Origin: Geotrypetes seraphini
Taxonomy: Eukaryota; Chordata; Amphibia; Gymnophiona; Dermophiidae
Length of the DNA: 64,000 nt
Direction of reading: 5' to 3'
Assembly (NCBI RefSeq): GCF_902459505.1
Contig: NC_047084.1
Coordinates: 311,379,963 to 311,443,962 of the forward strand
Positions within the stretch are counted from its first letter, which is position 1, and every line of letters starts with the position of its first letter. Positions 63,635-64,000 of the stretch are shown piece after piece. The position numbers and the translations under genes are program-made. The notes under the pieces are model-generated. The model saw nothing but the letters and a program-made list of their open reading frames with translations. It searched no databases and had not been told where the DNA came from.

Positions 63635-64000
63635 TCAGCAATGACAGTCTTTGCAGAAATTTGTAGACTGATTAGAAGGGGTACCCAATTCATCATAAAC
63701 AAGTTTTATTACAGGCTTATGGGTCCTGTCTGACCTATGTACCAATACAGTATCATCAGCATGCTGACCAGATAAGTCATCTGAAACAACAGGCATACTG
63801 TCACTATCAGCTGAATTTTCCTCAGTTATACCACTTAAAGGTACTGGAGTATTAATGTCTGTCAATATTCCCTTATAAGGACTTTTAACAACTGTGGAAC
63901 CTCTAAGCTCAGGTAGAGGTTCAGATTCACTGGATGATTCAGATAAATTTTGAATTGGTTCTAGCCTAAGTATAGGCGGTACTTGAGTTGTGTCATGTAT
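63635..64000 (-). mobile_element. Possible LTR-retroelement pol tail (fossil, runs off the window)
   Basis: Minus-strand frame open from the window edge, Ser/Glu-rich then 'RSDRTHKPVIKLVYDELGTP', reminiscent of the basic tail that follows integrase in some LTR-retrotransposon polyproteins. The rest would lie beyond 64000. Family not resolved. Age and completeness cannot be judged. Confidence 0.3.

Noticed and set aside
1-64000. tRNA, rRNA, snRNA genes or tRNA-derived SINEs with A and B boxes
   Set aside because: None could be recognised on either strand by eye; absence is not proven without a covariance search.

Overview
This is vertebrate nuclear DNA dominated by transposable elements. The only host genes I can support are two intact, single-exon class II olfactory receptor (OR) genes on the + strand, at 13794-14735 and 55751-56692. 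Both encode 313 residues and are clearly paralogous. The mix of L1, CR1, L2-like and Penelope-like retroelements, hAT, PIF/Harbinger-like and Tc1/mariner DNA elements, and long OR spacing suggests an amphibian, most likely a caecilian. That organism call is inference; no single feature proves it. I see no bacterial or organelle genes, rRNA or tRNA.

Layout: 1-4671 is an L1-clade LINE (end of ORF1, a 1272-codon ORF2 with one stop, 3' UTR), abutting a second L1 fragment (4672-5582). 5583-12240 is a patchwork of L2-like and CR1 3' ends and Harbinger-like miniature elements, one of which (9829-12237) has swallowed a CR1. 12932-15610 holds an L2-like fragment, the first OR gene with its upstream splice acceptor, and LINE 3' ends. 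15847-16392 is a Penelope-like (PLE) inverted pair forming a 216-nt-arm hairpin. 16783-23852 holds L2 copies, a purine-rich satellite, a short L1 5'-end insertion and a four-deep nest of elements. 23886-33050 is more of the same, with three further PLE insertions. 34297-35640 is a complete Tigger-like element. 36387-44960 holds hAT-like elements, a CR1, a PLE body with reverse transcriptase and GIY-YIG nuclease, an L2 copy and a 51-bp minisatellite. 44962-51070 is a small Tc1/mariner element split by a 5.5-kb L1 that lacks its reverse transcriptase. 52659-53599 is a decayed mariner. The second OR gene follows, then CR1 copies including one with a fully open 1012-residue ORF2 (60067-63105).

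The most notable signal is a set of hammerhead-like self-cleaving ribozyme motifs carried by the PLE sequences, at 8843-8890, 16008-16053, 16242-16287, 25488-25536 and 31677-31724. They are recognisable by hand folding (conserved core plus complementary stems I and III). Two lie on opposite strands of one hairpin insertion; two others lie in 154-bp copies that differ at only two positions and are 22.8 kb apart. Most insertions carry clean target-site duplications, so the order of insertion events can be read directly.

The two OR genes would act independently, one per olfactory neuron. The rest is mobile DNA: L1, CR1 and PLE copies that moved by target-primed reverse transcription, L2 relatives, and non-autonomous DNA elements dependent on transposases not present here.
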